Source: JBGAJN01 sp044224905
GTDB taxonomy: Bacteria > Verrucomicrobiota > Verrucomicrobiia > Limisphaerales > JBGAJN01
Assembly (NCBI GenBank): GCA_044224905.1
Contig: JBGAJN010000003.1
Span: 124,001-188,000 of the forward strand
Reading direction: 5' to 3'
Length of the DNA: 64,000 nucleotides
The notes beneath the pieces are model-generated. The model saw nothing but the letters and a program-made list of their open reading frames with translations. It had not been told where the DNA came from and searched no databases. Shown here one piece after another: positions 55,201 to 57,409 of this stretch; positions within the stretch are counted from its first letter, which is position 1, and each line of letters opens with the position of its first letter. Position numbers and translations under genes: made by a program.

Positions 55201-57409
55201 CGTGACTGCGGGCCCGGTGTTCGCCGGTGGACGGGCCAGCGCAAATCGCCTGCTCGCGAATGCGCGCAGTGCGGCGCCAGCTCCGTCGTTCCCGAACTGG
55301 TTCTCGCCGGCGGCCATCAGCTTGGTCACCGTGACCTCGCCGACGTTGGGCGGCAGCGACACGATCAACGGTGACGCGGGCAATGACCTGATCATTGGCG
55401 GCACCGGTGGTGATGTGATCAACGGTGGTGCGGACAACGATTTGATCTTCGGCGACCACGGCCAGGTTGATTACTCGCTGCAGGTGAACCGCAACTTCAC
55501 CTCGATCTTCACGCAGAGCACGGATGGCGCGGGCGACGACATCATCCACGGCGATGCCGGCGATGACATCATCATGGGCCAACAGGGCAACGATTTGATT
55601 TATGGCGACGCGGGTGATGATGACTTGTTCGGCGGCCACAACGTAGCGGGCGGCGTGGACGGCAGCGACCGCATCGATGGCGGCGCAAACAACGACGTCA
55701 TACTTGGTGATAACGGATTCATTGTCCGTCGGGGCGACACGATTACGCCGTTGGCGCAGGTGTTGAGCGGTAGCACGATCTTTGATGCCAGTGGCAATTC
55801 ATCGGTTAACAACCAGTCGCAATCGCTTCCGACTGGCGCCGTCTCGCGCACGATTCGTTTGATCAATGAGTCCGTGGCTCAAGGTGACGACATGCTCGTC
55901 GGCGGAGCAGGGGATGACTTGATCTTCGGCCAATTGGGCAATGACACACTGCGCGGTGATGGTTATATCGACCCGATGTTGACCGGCGTCGCGAGTCTCT
56001 TGCGCTCACTCGACAACACCACGGATGGTGATGATTACATCGAAGGCAACAGCGGTGATGACACGATCTACGGCGACCTCGGTCAGGACGATTTGATCGG
56101 CGGCAGTTCGGACTTCTTCGGCCTGACCACGGCAGCGCAACGCGCGGACGGTTCGGACACGATCTTCGGCGGCGACGGCACCGACACGCTGCGGAACAAC
56201 GTTGGTGACACGAGCGCCAATGGATTCGGTCGCGACGCCGATGTGATCTTGGGCGACAACGGCCGCATCCTGCGCCTTGTGGGAACCAATGGCGTTGCCG
56301 GCGGCTTCTTGCGCTTCAACTATGACAATGCCGCGGGCGCAACCGTCCACATCGTCCCTCGCGGAGTAGTCTTACTCGACTACACGGCGGGCGGCGGCGC
56401 GAATGACTTGGGCGCGGCGGACGTGATTCACGGTGAAGCCGGCGACGATTTGATCTACGGCACGAAGGGCAACGACGTCATCTACGGCGATGGTCAGGAT
56501 GACAGCATCATCGCGGGCACGGGCGATGACTGGGTGTCCGGCGGAACTGGCGACGACGGCGTGTTGGGCGATGACGGTTGGATCATGACCAGCCGCAACG
56601 GCCTGTCCGAACCGCTCTACGGTATCGCCGCAAACGCGCAGCAGACAATCAACGCGGATTCCAGTGCGTCGGCGACGATCTTTACGACCGGCCGCATCAA
56701 TCATGCGGTTCGCCTGATGCAGCCTGACTTCGGTGGTCGCGACATGATCTACGGCGGATTAGGCAACGACTTCCTCCACGGCGGCGCGGGTAGCGATGGC
56801 GTCTCTGGTGCCGAAGCGTTGCCGGAATTCTATGCGACGCCGGCGCTGTCCGCGTATCGATTGTTCACTCCGGGCGTGCTCGCTTACGATCCGTTGAATC
56901 CGTTGGCGAAGATCGCCGGTCACCCGCTCAATTTCGACACCACCGATGCTGGCGGTACCGTTCATGACGGCGAGGACGCTATCTTTGGCGAAAGCGGCGA
57001 CGACTGGATCGTGGGCGGCACCGATACCGATTACCTCTTCGGCGGCACGGGCAACGACATGTTGAACGCCGACGACAACCTCGACACGAACGGCGGGTCG
57101 AATACTTCCTACGATAGCGCTCCATTCAACAGCGCGGATATCGCGTTCGGTGATGCCGGTCAGGACACGATGATCGCAAACTCCATCGGGGACCGTTTGT
57201 TCGATCTCGCTGGCGAGTTCAACGGCTACCTGACTCCGACCAGTCCGTTTGGAGTACCGACCACGGCGGCCTTCTCGTTCCCGCAGGCCGGACCGTTCCT
57301 GCGACTGCTGATGCTAAGTCAGGGCGAAGATCCGGCGCAACTCGGGCTGACGCTGCAGGGACTCTCGACGACAGGCCGCGCTCTGTGGCAGATAGGGCCG
57401 GGCGTATGA
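28298..57409 (+). CDS. Giant (9,703-residue) LEPR-XLL / RTX-repeat surface protein
   Basis: One uninterrupted frame of 29,112 bases, roughly 1 MDa of protein. It begins MSRPPSMFELEA followed by LEPRVLL (residues 13-19), the LEPR-XLL N-terminal motif I recall from very large PVC-group surface proteins; there is no ordinary signal peptide. Order: Ser/Thr-rich linker (about 50-235); about 31 repeats of roughly 123 residues with interspersed B modules (250-4880); C repeats (about 4888-5178); beta-rich tract (5181-5898); more C repeats (5901-6711); second beta-rich tract (6711-7531) with four GTLxLNTT-like segments; then RTX Gly/Asp nonapeptides (7612 to about 9640) that would bind calcium. I found only three Cys. 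No known C-terminal sorting signal (PEP-CTERM, T9SS, LPXTG) is visible. ATG 28298 was taken; ATG 28316 (MFELEALEPR) is an equally plausible start. The last four bases overlap the next gene. Likely role: Ca-dependent adhesin or matrix protein, by inference. Confidence 0.9.
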   Translation: MSRPPSMFELEALEPRVLLAGDGLTALAAAPHSGSSGVQSVVHEKVIDGGVSCFSGNVDYAPVGGVDDMFSGMEQASPVAPQVVENPSQTAAENLAKNSTGTTAESATENSSNHDAISPVRSPVSSVQNLSVSTSLSAVVSSASTSTSTASSASSIPVSSDQTPTGVATATSGGNAISEQLTDSLRLANGPPSLAESSSNLSDRSPNTPKNGAFSNASSASSLAPSFFSPASSASELFSWVTDKLGTILEGVHLQQSFSPGDLDLGGSFTLTNPTIAFDVTRSNGAFSGTVNLSTDSVSILLGSTLSGSISDSASDGGTVALSGSYNLGTKTFTLIGDQIDLAISGYVSLHADSLTVKATKSGTGDAAVTEVQIGATGVEAFLGNGPLRISGALNPNATGLQLSNASFGWLSRQAGGSAAGYAFRATGDVTLLGFSGLQLSATGWTVAENTLGDLSSAPISVATGSSPVTLDFSGNTRMYSGTGTLVTPVAEISGAFATLLNGSDTLLAGQDIAAFVGDRKLAGPGDDVGVQISGGQFASILKSDKTYAFEASGSVAVVGVTGLTLGGTFAAKKNTTGSPVVNQVISVGNVTRTLNLAAGISEFSGTGVELTVLGQTISGDFTFTKAVSSVTITFSAASLTFGTSDRAFVTATATGTLTLNDLGILGTLTGTLATTMSGLSFTGGFDIQVDTTGSSDYLKISSEVGATLVVLNQTLTATTFTFEITTTDDGDTIVKVSATGLGLQLVSDSTTFLNLHGGTAAFVISRFGIAGDVTFSVTGGDITMPPGVSLTATAASVQFNSGSAAIDELIGGVPLNLPAGQFLRISLTGASLTVSSHVFGGGSTSFFFDQSKNAGGTTITRLAFTRVSLSDSTAAYNVTVTDGEGAFIFTSAGVAGLLTGTGSGTFGLATVTGRAGFRINTTGAVVDETIEVGGRMVDVKFGAEEKTLFTAFVANGSFSVGNFVTIEGSFSFTAPSGGRELFAGTGLTVFLGNGPYRLSTGEINPLATGVALTDATIGLVHFTGDDTLSLFATGTVQLIGINGVTATGTATVNFNNHLNAAVDETISIPGTTQNVLVNFASSASVTSSFAATNLQLSFLGQTLRGDFGFAKTTFNSQSVILLTASNVALTFTSGGANLVSVTQGSGSALLLSSGIAAQFSATVVLNVPGVTFTGTFGVAINTTNAAVNAPAQSLDLEAGPYLHVESTSASLTVLGQTVGGKFAFEQVTTGGVQVTRLAVSNGTLTFGESSTTYVSLTHGLGSLLISSSGIAGGIRGTVAITVPAAVPVTTFTGDFSLFINTTNAAVNQTVTIGTEVVTVNVPAGPFIRVSATGATLNVLGQKISGDFAFSRYDDDDGDPMTTVTSVAATNVSLDFGDGTTNYLSLTNGTGLFILTTDGLAGRISGTVALDVPGVALSGTLGVEFNNTTSAVNRSFRVGGAAFGLSLPAGKFFRFTGDNVKLVVLNQTLSGNVAFDVVSGTSESRFRVAITDAVLALGDGINDILRVSVDAAAFVLTSDGIVGGFTGAASLTIPGVTFGSNLEVFVNNTGSSFDDTIPLGAGSVHLQVDAGNFVKATATNLTLTVLGVGITGNYTFTQVTTGSGAKVIGVAVTGGSFTFNTGGSSVLDVNGIHGAFLISAAGVAGTLDFTPTFHLGTNISLTGSVSLQINTTLAAVKQTFFVGTDTVALDVPAGPFVRVAVLNALLTVGSAMDSPKLSGDFFFEQGKRPDNSLVTRLAVANISISYSGQALRHGEGAFIVTSTGFAGILSGEIDLSVTGGSVAGRLGIRINKSGGAVDETITVGGRSILIKFSAAEGDLFSFFAENLAFNVGNFVSIEGSFSFTTVSGKEIFAGDNLSIFLGQGPARLPSGEPNPLASGVLLSNATIGLIRFAPDKFALVASGTVSIIGVNGLTLTGTATIRMNTSGGEVHESLDIPNSSNPPIVLEFADGTKVQKFEALNAQLSVLGQTLSGDFSFERVTSGAATGALKVGALNVSLAFGDGTNDIVSVTGGSGAFLLTSAGLAGNLTATVNLAFSGVTFGSSLELAINTTNAPVNTTVMVDATPLTINVAAGPYLRVQALDTDLTVLSQTLHGDFFFEQSTNPANGGKIVRFAMANVSFDIKADTTNVATLRNGEGAFVATLAGLAGTVSGDVTFAVPGGGVTFGGNFKLSINQTLADVSEQITIGDTVVSIDVPAGPYIRIDAVNAQLTVGGQSLFGDFAFEQFTNTLGMKIVRLGLANGSLSLGGIGALVKVTGITGFFLITPKGFAGTLSASLPVNLPGFSFSGAFKVAINHTSSDLNETFLVGATPVTLSVLAGAYVRIEGSGVNLNVFGQTLSGDFRFEFKTVGGIAITQLHAENVTLSLGGLTGSPLVSVTGGTGDFIVTTAGLAGRLSLGFAVNLPNVTLTATTLRLRLNTTAAVVKAAQINAPDGDLPAGPYLFVEAVGGHFGVAGQTLDGDFSFEQIVRANGTKIVRVAVSKGVVKLGGTSLNPLVSVTQGEGALFITPAGVAGEFSGVFALAPSSAFNFTGAFNVQVNNTNAAVNETFSVGGGTKTLSLAAGPFVRVSGTAITLTVGGQSLSGDFVFEQFTSGANKRVRISAANVSLTIGDGANALLTVTNGSGNFVIRSASGFFGSVSGTVALNLPGVTLSGTLGLKINTITTPDGLASPLDQSVQEIFTVNGVSTTLTLPVGNYVRVDGTALVLTLNLGGTTQTLSGDFAFEQITTTTMSAAKTVTRIAAANVALALGDGTNDLVRVTGGSGYFIVTGEGVAGTFSGNVQFKVPDVTLSGAFEVKFKTIPHAVDETFDIPDGMGGTTSLHLDIAGATKFLQVASVGSLTMVIGQQSISGAFTITQTTSGGANGVIGTGNDDEQVVRVAIAGLTLDIAQDTTTYVHATGAGSLLIDRLGVAADFTLTANVSNVPGFTLSLGTAHLRLNTRPEAVNEQFDIGGIATTLQLPAGPYVKVEFVGASVTINSSSPATMTGDFGFERRKRADDTTFTLIGIANLDITIGGQHLSEGEGAFIILPPTTGPATPGGVAGYVSGQIGLGGGAVQANGSLGFRVNKTGQAVDESITVGGKTLSIVFPSTDLLEIFGSNISFTVGDFVVIEGKTITINPGQTITATGVTVFMGQGPALLDATTPNPAARGVKLTNASIFLKQVGSTFALKATGDVALVGVPGVNFTGTNITILYNKTGGSETLDGTLITNDTADFKGTMTLGFAGQSVMGTFAFSQTTKATTNEKVLKVTVADAAVNFGNGGTSFLTVTGGTGAFLILGSGGFAGEFSATGATIALPGPITATTAVTFKINTLAQAVDENILGTVVKLEKGPYIFAQAAGLTLNVLGQDITGNFAFEQYTVVTKVGLSTNTTTKTRIGLTGVLVEFKSGGDTVAKLENGVGFLAVTSAGIAGTVSGKITLSIDSASLAGEFSLAINNTGEAINEQFTVGSDTINVNMPKGPYVKLAATGATLTIGGQVLSGDFAFEQVSGVTQITAKNVSVSLGDGTNTFVSITNGSGSITIAGATGAKTISATFTATINVTVPGLTVGFDTGGAFTFKFDSSPAGRYVRVEGINIKLTVAGQTITGSIALEQMSKPNGERFVKVSVPPGTSTPSAPVGSVIPAATLVYNGDSGVLISVGISDAAFLITAGGFAGQVTVTPTLDFGTASFSGPLTVRINTGALPVNEVFTASDGTPFNLSLPGGPYLNVTGTGLMLTVGTQTLMGNFTFEQATNLAGQKRVRIGASNVSFSIGDGITTFASLSNGTGLFILSNDGLAGSVSGTVTLNVPGVTFTGTFGVAFNNTSKAVNESLNVGGTTVTLNLVKGPFLRITGKGVDLRVAGQVLTGDFGFEKSGTEIHLTVANASLRLGDGTTDYVVVSNVNGFFIVKSGTGGAGGIAGSLSADVALNLPSITVTGTFGIVINNTNAAVGAIDAGPYVRVSVGNASLNIAGVTITGSIAFEQITKPTSGQKFTKISLTDVGLKLGDGTNDFVTVTQGTGLILVTQGGVAADFGAKMSVTGLSDVTLNNVGVRVKINTITTAVKETFTSATGDDVDLDLQAGPYLRVEVTGLDVTVLGQSFMGNFAFEQLKKPNGDKVIRIGVTGVHLVMGDGTNTFVELTGGTGLILLNTAGMAAGITGTVSVNLDPSVTVSGTFALFINNTNLPVSELFTIGSETIKLKIQAGPFLRFEGTNVLVTVGGQSLSGDVAFERLSLGGGAFTTRVIFNNVSLRLGNGGTDYVVVSNGHGNMQMTAGVLTGSLAASVAVNIPGVTFGGTFTVVIGAGSLKVEGTDVVLGALGQSLRGNFSFEKYTKPDGSKIIRAMVTGLRVGLGDGTTEYVTVTNGTGSLLIQSTGIAGRFSAQVTVNITGINFSGNLGVSINTSGERVEDTSLMLDLPKGPYLKIEGGAQLTVQGVSMGGNFAFEQIKNSSGARIIRIGVTGLNFHLVSDGNDIATLSNGEGSLIITPKGLAGGFDIDAAFNLPNNASFSGRFGFQINTSASAIKQTMTVNGTPVTIDVPAGPYLRISVQNFDLMISGFMLHGNFYFDQATRGNNSKVTRIAATNVTFHGAGTDGVTNAIKNASGALIIKSGVNAGIAGILTGDVDLSAPGGNVSLGATLGLRVNRTGGAVDETITVNGSTVVVRFSSAEGNVFGFFASDVSLTLADFVSIEGSVSFSSGNIAGLGAVSTFAGAGIDIFMGSGPYKNADGNINPNAIGVLLKNAKVGLIKVGSGASAAYAMDAEGTLAFVGLDGLVITASTVHVRINDTMKMVVVPLTIPNTTDTVMLNFTSATRVTEFMATDVHLKVLNSIDLHGDLISFSRKPNASVQVVIGGAELKINIGNQEVFSLGGSAAFTISGTEGFKLQSFTLNNFSLFGIGATSPTAGATARFPTADLAKPFSGQLVDKAMLNALGYIDVTFNDPTGQGFNESTILDDTQEFSVLQNGAPVPGIVLNGKPTKVANTDNTYRYTFSGSFLNDGDITVDFIPQSFTLSTAAGGLANFAQSQGFVLAASVSGKLVAPGPTANISNPTSGGALAAQSLNTRTYIDVTFDPRGESAIDPDSIDGHEFRLTGAGVADVLTDSEKFPIFASTLFISGTTWRYYLKDSNTTNTTGLFKPGEVQVEFVNPSSTSFAGTIDRSTWGFKTLAGGQNVQKTDKFTLDAAAQTGATAGGAIKLGPLSLQGPRITIEDVGFKNGLLVLTIGIGVDHASLAFGGGQGGSGFSSDLFGVFGTFDLGVDAFGLLGGNFRVDLPGKFSIGVASLTMTVPNVFVVNADGIKITYDPAGAADQKILVIDEATISFPRFEIQGKISKLTQGGVTIPGLTVRNNGFTLGVAELAYGIAPQGTGGTTATKVSGGSSGTSLKFGSVLEFDDIRIGVQNFSMSFDSGAATAGSIYVASGGARFFPGKPFNMTISDRNTADDVTNGVQNTEALRVQLNFNADGTVQGLLFKVDTLAIQFSTFLKITARDFMLDTGAAADADMVSFQSIGAELKVGSLLLGGEMRNFSFHGDGTFVTKAGFGVFLSVGSATGDSFKWPSFLPIKINAVGILWDDITNHPEDFQIILSASVTGLKGLGGLTFSGSIEGVKIKPSLLLEGKFPITDIAALGVSVSGKMFGGEITAGLIGGILKLDASGRMIGDLDTTTPVVDRVFFIGLQGGFSFSGIGGLTIRMALSELGPLGVFINASVPGGILLEPNTGLSINDFSAGVEFFKSLPSVENPTDLRGPAFDVQVTVAADTWLTDVKSQVVTQYNAVKANPNLGGFLAAFTSPMTITGSAKLFSIYTSQQAFNGQVILKISTDGKFLIAGKLNFAADNISMSARLYADLSKIATGSATVLFLADIPDQIRLLTIYGKLKMGFRNDAGQEVTFDVAGATLSTSATSQSPTIMLNDPAAGSIDFNVINSRQFTATNFAGTTYTKKNYLDITYAAPNGANLDYASILDGSSGGDEFTVTGNLAGGGTANVTVDGVPVPVVTEVDSTTGGSKTYALAIGMADINGVSTRAVVLMDGSGNTATIAKDASGHDRYVITALTGESDADLIARGILVSGTNRFRYFITSGTIARGSYTVTFTAGGIKNVDVTNGGNTVTGAANTTSTAVFTVDGATGILLNPGSGGLIDVNVINGRHFVDVTFTAPNGRVLDLSTIQDFDAEFTLSGPGLGTAQLDGSQAPLQLSGDASTSVVYRYWIVGNFATPSASVTVTPIAGSWAFRNATVSGTAEVPFAPSTGVLTATNGALPTYIDVTLPTPTGGFLIDDSSVQDLTSEFTLNSTPGALTNWSVALDATVAPIKVTAAGTPANTWRFFLVNTLAIDDHSTSDPGDDTPLAPTGSITVTVTFTANSWSIYDPSGAEQANTITLDKSKSALSYVDVRVFPSAGNSLPVTSTAPTLDFAGIGATTGSVTQSSTTAASVLNDITTGENATLKYTERTFRIYLQGQFFLGEVNVTVEGGTITDDGGTNGNVEFTRSFTVNGATADVTNPPAGQIVGTGVINGWHYLEVTFRPSSGHAINPATINGGEVLLKDSDGNLIPLGTPTRVAGSDRWQYSFTQDLTVGTYTVEFVAGTWSDNGGISNLAFTQLFYVQQATASLADPMGGKTIDRGILNTGARHLDVTFTPVAGRLLDLDSIDGDEFTLTGANGENVTIGTPTRIGTTNTFSYPLSGVTFDSGTLTVNFLANSWQDKGTDVSDTTHNGGAASSESVKLISQSPKFFIELSGGVELQAAGLTSEPLFSVKGKVTFEAEIAADRKVLTLDLSGEMSVIKLGTVGATAGHFVLDLSNGLLNKPQLWGVMTLQTNFSVLEPYGLFLYASGTLQINTTDYEKTESITLPHIGPGGSDLTRTYVLAPNTFSIELVGQALVKIPGTDTELFRLNGGFFMKISDTRFELFATAELSFGIGAARVTYGEARGLLVVALVDPDGSGPGIVGVAGTFRIGAGAGLGIPSSPGIFEVSGSISVMFNTTMYAQSFTIPDSFLPLLRPGEARSITIFAAAPNLDGSAPASNKHEAYIVATVQAELKILGVITLTGFLQIQAGTSSGLKITGALGADIPFLGALSGTLNLNVYDENMGMGSVSLVVVGRIALTLRANRIPGVTFNGDFVLDVNTSSTEQMVDTFLIDDNTGAFQRNMDNSLKTGMVTVKMGASVNFSGEVIIGGVLKLSGQFGFTVGPSLISVSIGTMAHPVTFSLSPLGSLTLTGGFELNSSGLLARITIGLELGDFGKDIGLKFDASGTLELNTSDTARALSTGGNNIAPGILIHFEGGLTFLGFAHATATADFQIGSAGIRIAFTLDIDIGGSIVVHAAGTTAIYSGANPGMVLLLAVSVKVEAGSGKVFEIDAAGTLKLNTTAIAREGVAAHSFTLALTGKVILLSVLKFNASFNLVVVNSNWRVDFNANIDFFGIVTINGFGYFDSRGNFNVTLSGRLVLGSNDWGIRLSVSINVVSEYNSTTDTYRFFLSIYGSAEVRAFGLTFGGISVRVTFEAFSGGGTVTIRLSIEVCYSIDLGFLGSIDICGTVAFTIGTLELPKPSYLGGKTDGTKVTAGSNINGDLVLLVGDRAGERNFSTGVQDEGFTVDVLGTEGTVGGLPAYWVRVTGLGRTQDFHKVTGIQANGGGGNDSFTVRGGAIPVTLNGGPGNDTLVYDGTGDAMIDGGGNNDVINVRTSGTANLSGGDGDDQITFNGTGGGTMNGDGGNDQLFGSSGVNTMNGGAGNDDIYGNGGADIISGNDGDDRVFLTFDGLNSVVHGGTVGLPDTGANDQLRITATRHNDNVVFEVPSAGHLTINAGGGNVITTDGFEKMNFDATVGKDTLTVQNLTGSGITNATFDLGVASPGDGSADTITFDGTSGNDTFTGSIVSATDMQLVESGVATFHILNSLRSEGDKLIINGLAGNDTLTFAAVTLANPDYIAVNLFGDDGNDTLIGTPYADYLDGGLNNDTFTGREGLDTFVDAGGSNTLAETFDSDMGLFGNRFVVGKVLNDAGVATLNTDPFWPNGNPTNPATPAPTTTRLRDVGDNWMSGATVESTNGIFTTATLTGGAGINVIVVGDRDGFISVANSLLDVTPWIGTVTLNNGNAPVAGNYEYYIINSTGSNSSSYIINDTGTVGIDELILNTNDQPDVLTLNATGSGLSRQGTITVLTGQAGTETVTFTGIDAVVVNTFSGHDDVTVSDTAAPTLIDVGVGDDDITVGFVPLVPDTGNTNAEYPGGLPVGDLPNVTNGNSDVLVLIGGANNDTFNINHNVKPLFIDAGAGNDFINLATIIVLHNPSSVGFTQPLGAGGNRYDYLDNGPMVFTGGSGVDRLTLVGTPAGDLLILTDTLLAGAGRSTALAAIEVVSIDGSGGPDEIYTLATGNFDTKIFGGTGTDTLHVGGAPPTLTFPSFTVTVPGSFDARKILNRLTIDAGTQTIGQRDQLIIHNDAGSSAASLLTHRTLPRIEQIGEDQLGNLLFQQATAAGVPLTDVFQSFEGAGVVSGTAYDTGFYYGFQLLGLERLEIRLATGNDDLTVTETETDELVYIYGNTGNDVINLRTLQGETHVLAGDGNDTVNVGTLAPAIGGNVNSIFRALFISGEAGTDTTNVDDRSDTLGNTGYLTANTLTGLGLGEGITYDTLEFLNIDTGSGDDVFNVRGTSAVTNITLHDGDEQIYVSSVANVAVGDPRPDFLSGNLDNINGTLNLNAGAGRHMLFVSDVTATVGDGAVVITNGLIGGLAPANITYVTDNPAGNFADGITIWAGSGNDIINVTSTHTRPGLRTITTLNTGAGNDDVTVTLSAVTDGFFVLNTQDGDDSVNGSGSSAALVIFGGQGNDTLVSGSGADLVFGDEGRVEYSSGGVVVAMLGGGGPGDKTDGVIRNPTLLYTVNTAAGGNDTIQSNDASDIVFGGAGNDTIRSGVDASNEILFGDNGRVSFTTGGAAILVQVISPEIGGVDTIFGSAGNDLILGGFGGDTISGNAGNDDILGDNGFIQFTVTAGPVFAGGRASANRLLANARSAAPAPSFPNWFSPAAISLVTVTSPTLGGSDTINGDAGNDLIIGGTGGDVINGGADNDLIFGDHGQVDYSLQVNRNFTSIFTQSTDGAGDDIIHGDAGDDIIMGQQGNDLIYGDAGDDDLFGGHNVAGGVDGSDRIDGGANNDVILGDNGFIVRRGDTITPLAQVLSGSTIFDASGNSSVNNQSQSLPTGAVSRTIRLINESVAQGDDMLVGGAGDDLIFGQLGNDTLRGDGYIDPMLTGVASLLRSLDNTTDGDDYIEGNSGDDTIYGDLGQDDLIGGSSDFFGLTTAAQRADGSDTIFGGDGTDTLRNNVGDTSANGFGRDADVILGDNGRILRLVGTNGVAGGFLRFNYDNAAGATVHIVPRGVVLLDYTAGGGANDLGAADVIHGEAGDDLIYGTKGNDVIYGDGQDDSIIAGTGDDWVSGGTGDDGVLGDDGWIMTSRNGLSEPLYGIAANAQQTINADSSASATIFTTGRINHAVRLMQPDFGGRDMIYGGLGNDFLHGGAGSDGVSGAEALPEFYATPALSAYRLFTPGVLAYDPLNPLAKIAGHPLNFDTTDAGGTVHDGEDAIFGESGDDWIVGGTDTDYLFGGTGNDMLNADDNLDTNGGSNTSYDSAPFNSADIAFGDAGQDTMIANSIGDRLFDLAGEFNGYLTPTSPFGVPTTAAFSFPQAGPFLRLLMLSQGEDPAQLGLTLQGLSTTGRALWQIGPGV
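29040..42940 (+). repeat. A/B repeat region of the giant protein (about 31 A units, five B modules)
   Basis: A units average about 370 bp and run from GPYLRV to INTTNAAVNETF-like ends, around the anchor LTVGGQTLSGDFAFEQ, then LGDGTN and GLAG blocks. Anchors start near 30130, 30430, 30790, 31590, 31930, 32305, 32680, 33045, 33415, 34185, 34555, 34930, 35290, 35655, 36025, 36420, 36825, 37225, 37975, 38335, 38715, 39035, 39450, 39825, 40145, 40530, 40895, 41195, 41545, 41910 and 42735. B modules (GSFSF, then FLGNGP, then NPLATGV) lie near 29440, 31190, 33790, 37620 and 42300. Units have diverged strongly at DNA level, so the array is old. Confidence 0.85.
42957..43830 (+). repeat. C-type repeats, first tract (two copies)
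   Basis: Two copies of a roughly 120-residue module starting YIDVTFxDP/YIDVTFDPRG, followed by an acidic DSIDGHEF-type block and ending in a strand such as GDITVDFIPQSF or GEVQVEFVNPSS. It looks like an Ig/cadherin-type beta sandwich, but I cannot name the family. Confidence 0.65.
46000..48430 (+). repeat. C-type repeats, second tract (six copies)
   Basis: Six further copies begin near 46080, 46690, 47030, 47410, 47800 and 48140, with openings NYLDITYAAPNG, HFVDVTFTAPNG, TYIDVTLPTPTG, SYVDVRVFPSAG, HYLEVTFRPSSG and HLDVTFTPVAG. Most share a following LDxxSIxDxDEFTL block and a final TVxFxAxSWxD block. Splitting of the C array by the 2.1-kb beta-rich tract suggests insertion or block duplication. 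Confidence 0.65.
51133..51560 (+). repeat. RTX calcium-binding nonapeptide block 1
   Basis: Dense GGxGxDxLx repeats: NGGPGNDTLVYDG, SGGDGDDQITFNG, NGDGGNDQLFGSS, NGGAGNDDIYGNG and SGNDGDDRVFL. These form Ca-loaded parallel beta-rolls in known RTX proteins. Between this block and the next (51560-54699) single GNDT-type motifs recur in longer beta-rich units. Confidence 0.85.
54699..57219 (+). repeat. RTX calcium-binding block 2 with recurrent GDNG motif
   Basis: About two dozen GGxGNDxI/GDxGDD motifs are grouped into larger units. A typical unit has an RTX pair, then an ILGDNGFIQF/FGDNGRVSF segment, a hydrophobic stretch, then PEIGGVDTIFG or PTLGGSDTINGDAGND. The array runs to FGDAGQDTMIANS near the C-terminus and is followed by about 60 non-RTX residues (PFLRLLMLSQGEDP...WQIGPGV). 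Confidence 0.85.

Noticed and set aside
28298..57409. Type I secretion of the giant protein by the nearby HlyD-type adaptor
   Set aside because: RTX export needs a peptidase-like or type-1 ABC exporter with fused membrane domain; the nearby ABC is the ABC-2 type. Kept only as a low-confidence finding.
28298..57409. CRISPR array, suggested by the many short repeats
   Set aside because: The repeats are in-frame protein repeats that vary in sequence and length, with no identical repeat-spacer pattern. No tRNA, rRNA, IS element or phage genes were seen anywhere in the window.
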